Positions 62,738 through 64,000 of a stretch of 64,000 bases of DNA are shown piece after piece. The notes beneath the pieces were generated by a model. It did no database searches. It had not been told where the DNA came from and saw only the letters and a list, made by a program, of their open reading frames with translations. Position numbers and translations under genes: made by a program. Positions within the stretch are counted from its first letter, which is position 1. Each line of letters starts with the position of its first letter. This DNA is from Nocardia sienata NBRC 100364 (GTDB taxonomy: Bacteria; Actinomycetota; Actinomycetes; Mycobacteriales; Mycobacteriaceae), in the NCBI RefSeq assembly GCF_001613205.1, contig NZ_BDBX01000024.1, forward strand, positions 1 to 64,000, given 5' to 3'.

Positions 62738-63490
62738 TTCGTAGCGGCTGTGCCCGTTGCCGGGGTGGTGGTTCGCCTGGCCGAGCCCGGGCAGTGGCAT
62801 GGTGTCGGCATCGGCGGACGCGGAATCGAGTTCGAAGTCCTCGATCGGCTGCGACATCTCCTGCCGGTACTGCCGGATGCCGATGATGGTGCCGACGATC
62901 AGGCACACCACCAGCGAACCGATCACGATCGGCATGAGCCAGGAGATCCGCTGGATGAAGCCGCCGGCGTAGTACCCCATCAGCAGCAGGACCGGGGCCC
63001 AGATGATCGCGCCGATGGTGCTGGCCACGGTGTAGCGGCGGTGGTCCATGCCGGCGGCGCCGGCCACCATCGGGCACAGGGTGCGCACCCAGGGAATCCA
63101 GCGGGCGATCAGGACCGCCACGAAACCGTGCCGCTGCAGCAGTTCGGCGACCCGGACCAGATTGCGGGTATTGATATAGCGCCCGTTCTTACGGGCGACG
63201 AGCCGGTGGCCGGTTCGTCGCCCGACCATATAGCCGACCTGGTTGCCGGCGATGGCGGCGACCATGGCGCCCACCGCGAGCAGCCACACCTGGGTTTCGC
63301 CCGTGGTGTGGGAGGCCATCACGATTCCCGCGGTCAGCAACATCGAATCGCCGGGCAGGAACAACCCGAGAATGAAGGCGCATTCGAGGAAGACGAAGGT
63401 CAGGACCACGGTCCAGACCAGTGCCGGTCCCGCGGAGATCAGGGGTTCGAAGCTGCCCATCGCATGGGGCACGGCCTGGGCGCTCACCAC
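62669..63490 (-). CDS. DedA family membrane protein
   Basis: A 273-residue DedA/SNARE-associated protein of the kind involved in lipid-carrier or phospholipid transport. It has a long N-terminal helix, EcaFILGLFLPGDSMLL-type sequence, the GNQVGYMVGRRTGHRL loop and the arginine signature RHGFVAVLIARWIPWVRTLCPMVAGAAGM. Its GTG start directly abuts the stop of an upstream DedA gene, so translation is coupled. The last 23 codons overlap the GH76 gene. Confidence 0.88.
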   Translation of the reverse strand: MVSAQAVPHAMGSFEPLISAGPALVWTVVLTFVFLECAFILGLFLPGDSMLLTAGIVMASHTTGETQVWLLAVGAMVAAIAGNQVGYMVGRRTGHRLVARKNGRYINTRNLVRVAELLQRHGFVAVLIARWIPWVRTLCPMVAGAAGMDHRRYTVASTIGAIIWAPVLLLMGYYAGGFIQRISWLMPIVIGSLVVCLIVGTIIGIRQYRQEMSQPIEDFELDSASADADTMPLPGLGQANHHPGNGHSRYELQAGRGDHMGGFHEHPSRQLYR

Positions 63491-64000
63491 TTACCGAACA
63501 GGGGAATCGTTTGCGCCGACCGGCCCCGCGTGATGTACCACCGGCAGGGGCATAGTGCTGTCGATCTGCCCGGGCAGGTCCATGGTGGGAAGCTCCGCGG
63601 TCGAGGTCAGGGCGCCGTCGGCGACGGGATCGCCCGCCTTGCGCCCGAGCAGCTTCTTGGCGACCGCGCTGATGCCCGGCAGGATCGAGACGAACACGAT
63701 GAGCAGGAAAATGGCCTCGACATGGTCGCGGATGAAGGCGACATTGCCCAGGAAATACCCGAGAACGGTCACTCCGCCGCCCCAGGCGACGGCGCCGACG
63801 ATATCGAAGGCGACATAGCGCTGGTAGCTCATCTTGGAGACCCCGGCCAGCACCGGCATGAAAGTCCGGACGATCGGGACGAAACGGGCCAGGATGATCG
63901 TTTTGGGGCCGTGCTTCTCGAAGAATTCGTGCGTTTCGGTGACGTAGCTCTTCTTGAAAAAGCGTGTGTCCTCTTTGTTGAACAGCGCGGGACCGATGGC
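63491..64000 (-). CDS. DedA family membrane protein, 5' part missing at window end
   Basis: The frame is open to the window edge (170 codons, including the stop). FFEKHGPKTIILARFVPIVRTFMPVLAGVSKMSYQRYVAFD is the DedA arginine signature, and two membrane helices (VGAVAWGGGVTVLGYFLG, AIFLLIVFVSILPGISAVA) follow. A hydrophilic tail of about 45 residues ends it. The short ATG at 63859 is internal, not the true start. It is likely the Rv0364 counterpart and is directly followed by a second DedA gene. Confidence 0.9.
   Translation of the reverse strand, partial: AIGPALFNKEDTRFFKKSYVTETHEFFEKHGPKTIILARFVPIVRTFMPVLAGVSKMSYQRYVAFDIVGAVAWGGGVTVLGYFLGNVAFIRDHVEAIFLLIVFVSILPGISAVAKKLLGRKAGDPVADGALTSTAELPTMDLPGQIDSTMPLPVVHHAGPVGANDSPVR

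Overview
The window is high-GC actinobacterial chromosome. Gene content and order point to the Mycobacteriales, most likely Nocardia. Many genes match the Mycobacterium tuberculosis 0.29-0.46 Mb region in kind and neighbourhood: fadE5 (Rv0244c), dcd (Rv0321), udgA (Rv0322), alaA/aspC (Rv0337c), etfD (Rv0338c), dnaK-grpE-dnaJ-hspR (Rv0350-0353), DedA and GH76 genes (Rv0364-0365c), an rRNA/tRNA methyltransferase (Rv0380c), pyrE (Rv0382c), clpB (Rv0384c) and a type II flavohaemoglobin (Rv0385). These assignments come from remembered protein features, not from a search. Small accessory blocks lie between the conserved genes.

Layout. 0-8.6 kb: fadE5, small hydrolase and methyltransferase genes, an erythromycin-esterase-like protein lacking a key His, a secreted DUF4185 protein, and a thiolase-like/enoyl-CoA hydratase pair. 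8.8-14.6 kb: alpha/beta hydrolases, a lipoprotein, a decayed styrene-monooxygenase-like gene beside two flavin reductases, and a methyltransferase/MarR divergent pair. 14.7-20.8 kb: tRNA-Gly(CCC), a VOC protein, dcd, a TetR pair, an XRE pair and alaA. 21-30 kb: a YibE/F membrane protein, an Hsp70-like membrane protein, UDP-glucose dehydrogenase, a YdcF protein and a two-subunit acyl-CoA dehydrogenase. 30-35 kb: accessory oxidoreductases with TetR and MerR regulators. 35-43 kb: etfD with a long repeat tail, a secreted glycine-zipper protein and two tandem secreted S1 proteases. 43-49 kb: a membrane protein and the dnaK heat-shock operon. 49-55.5 kb: a divergent XRE/resolvase-like pair, flavohaemoglobin genes and clpB. 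55.6-64 kb: small membrane proteins, pyrE, a KAS III gene, lysoplasmalogenase, a SpoU methyltransferase, GH76 and two DedA genes, the last cut by the window end.

Themes. Fatty-acid oxidation recurs (fadE5, a FadE pair, a thiolase-like protein, a hydratase), and etfD supplies the electron route into the membrane. The fadE5 and etfD promoters share a pair of 14-bp palindromic motifs. The heat-shock genes carry HspR-type inverted repeats and SigH-like promoters. Five divergent regulator/target pairs (MarR, TetR, TetR, MerR, XRE) have clear inverted repeats between them. Many start codons lie 5-8 nt below a TANNNT box, suggesting leaderless transcripts. No insertion sequence, prophage or CRISPR array was seen.
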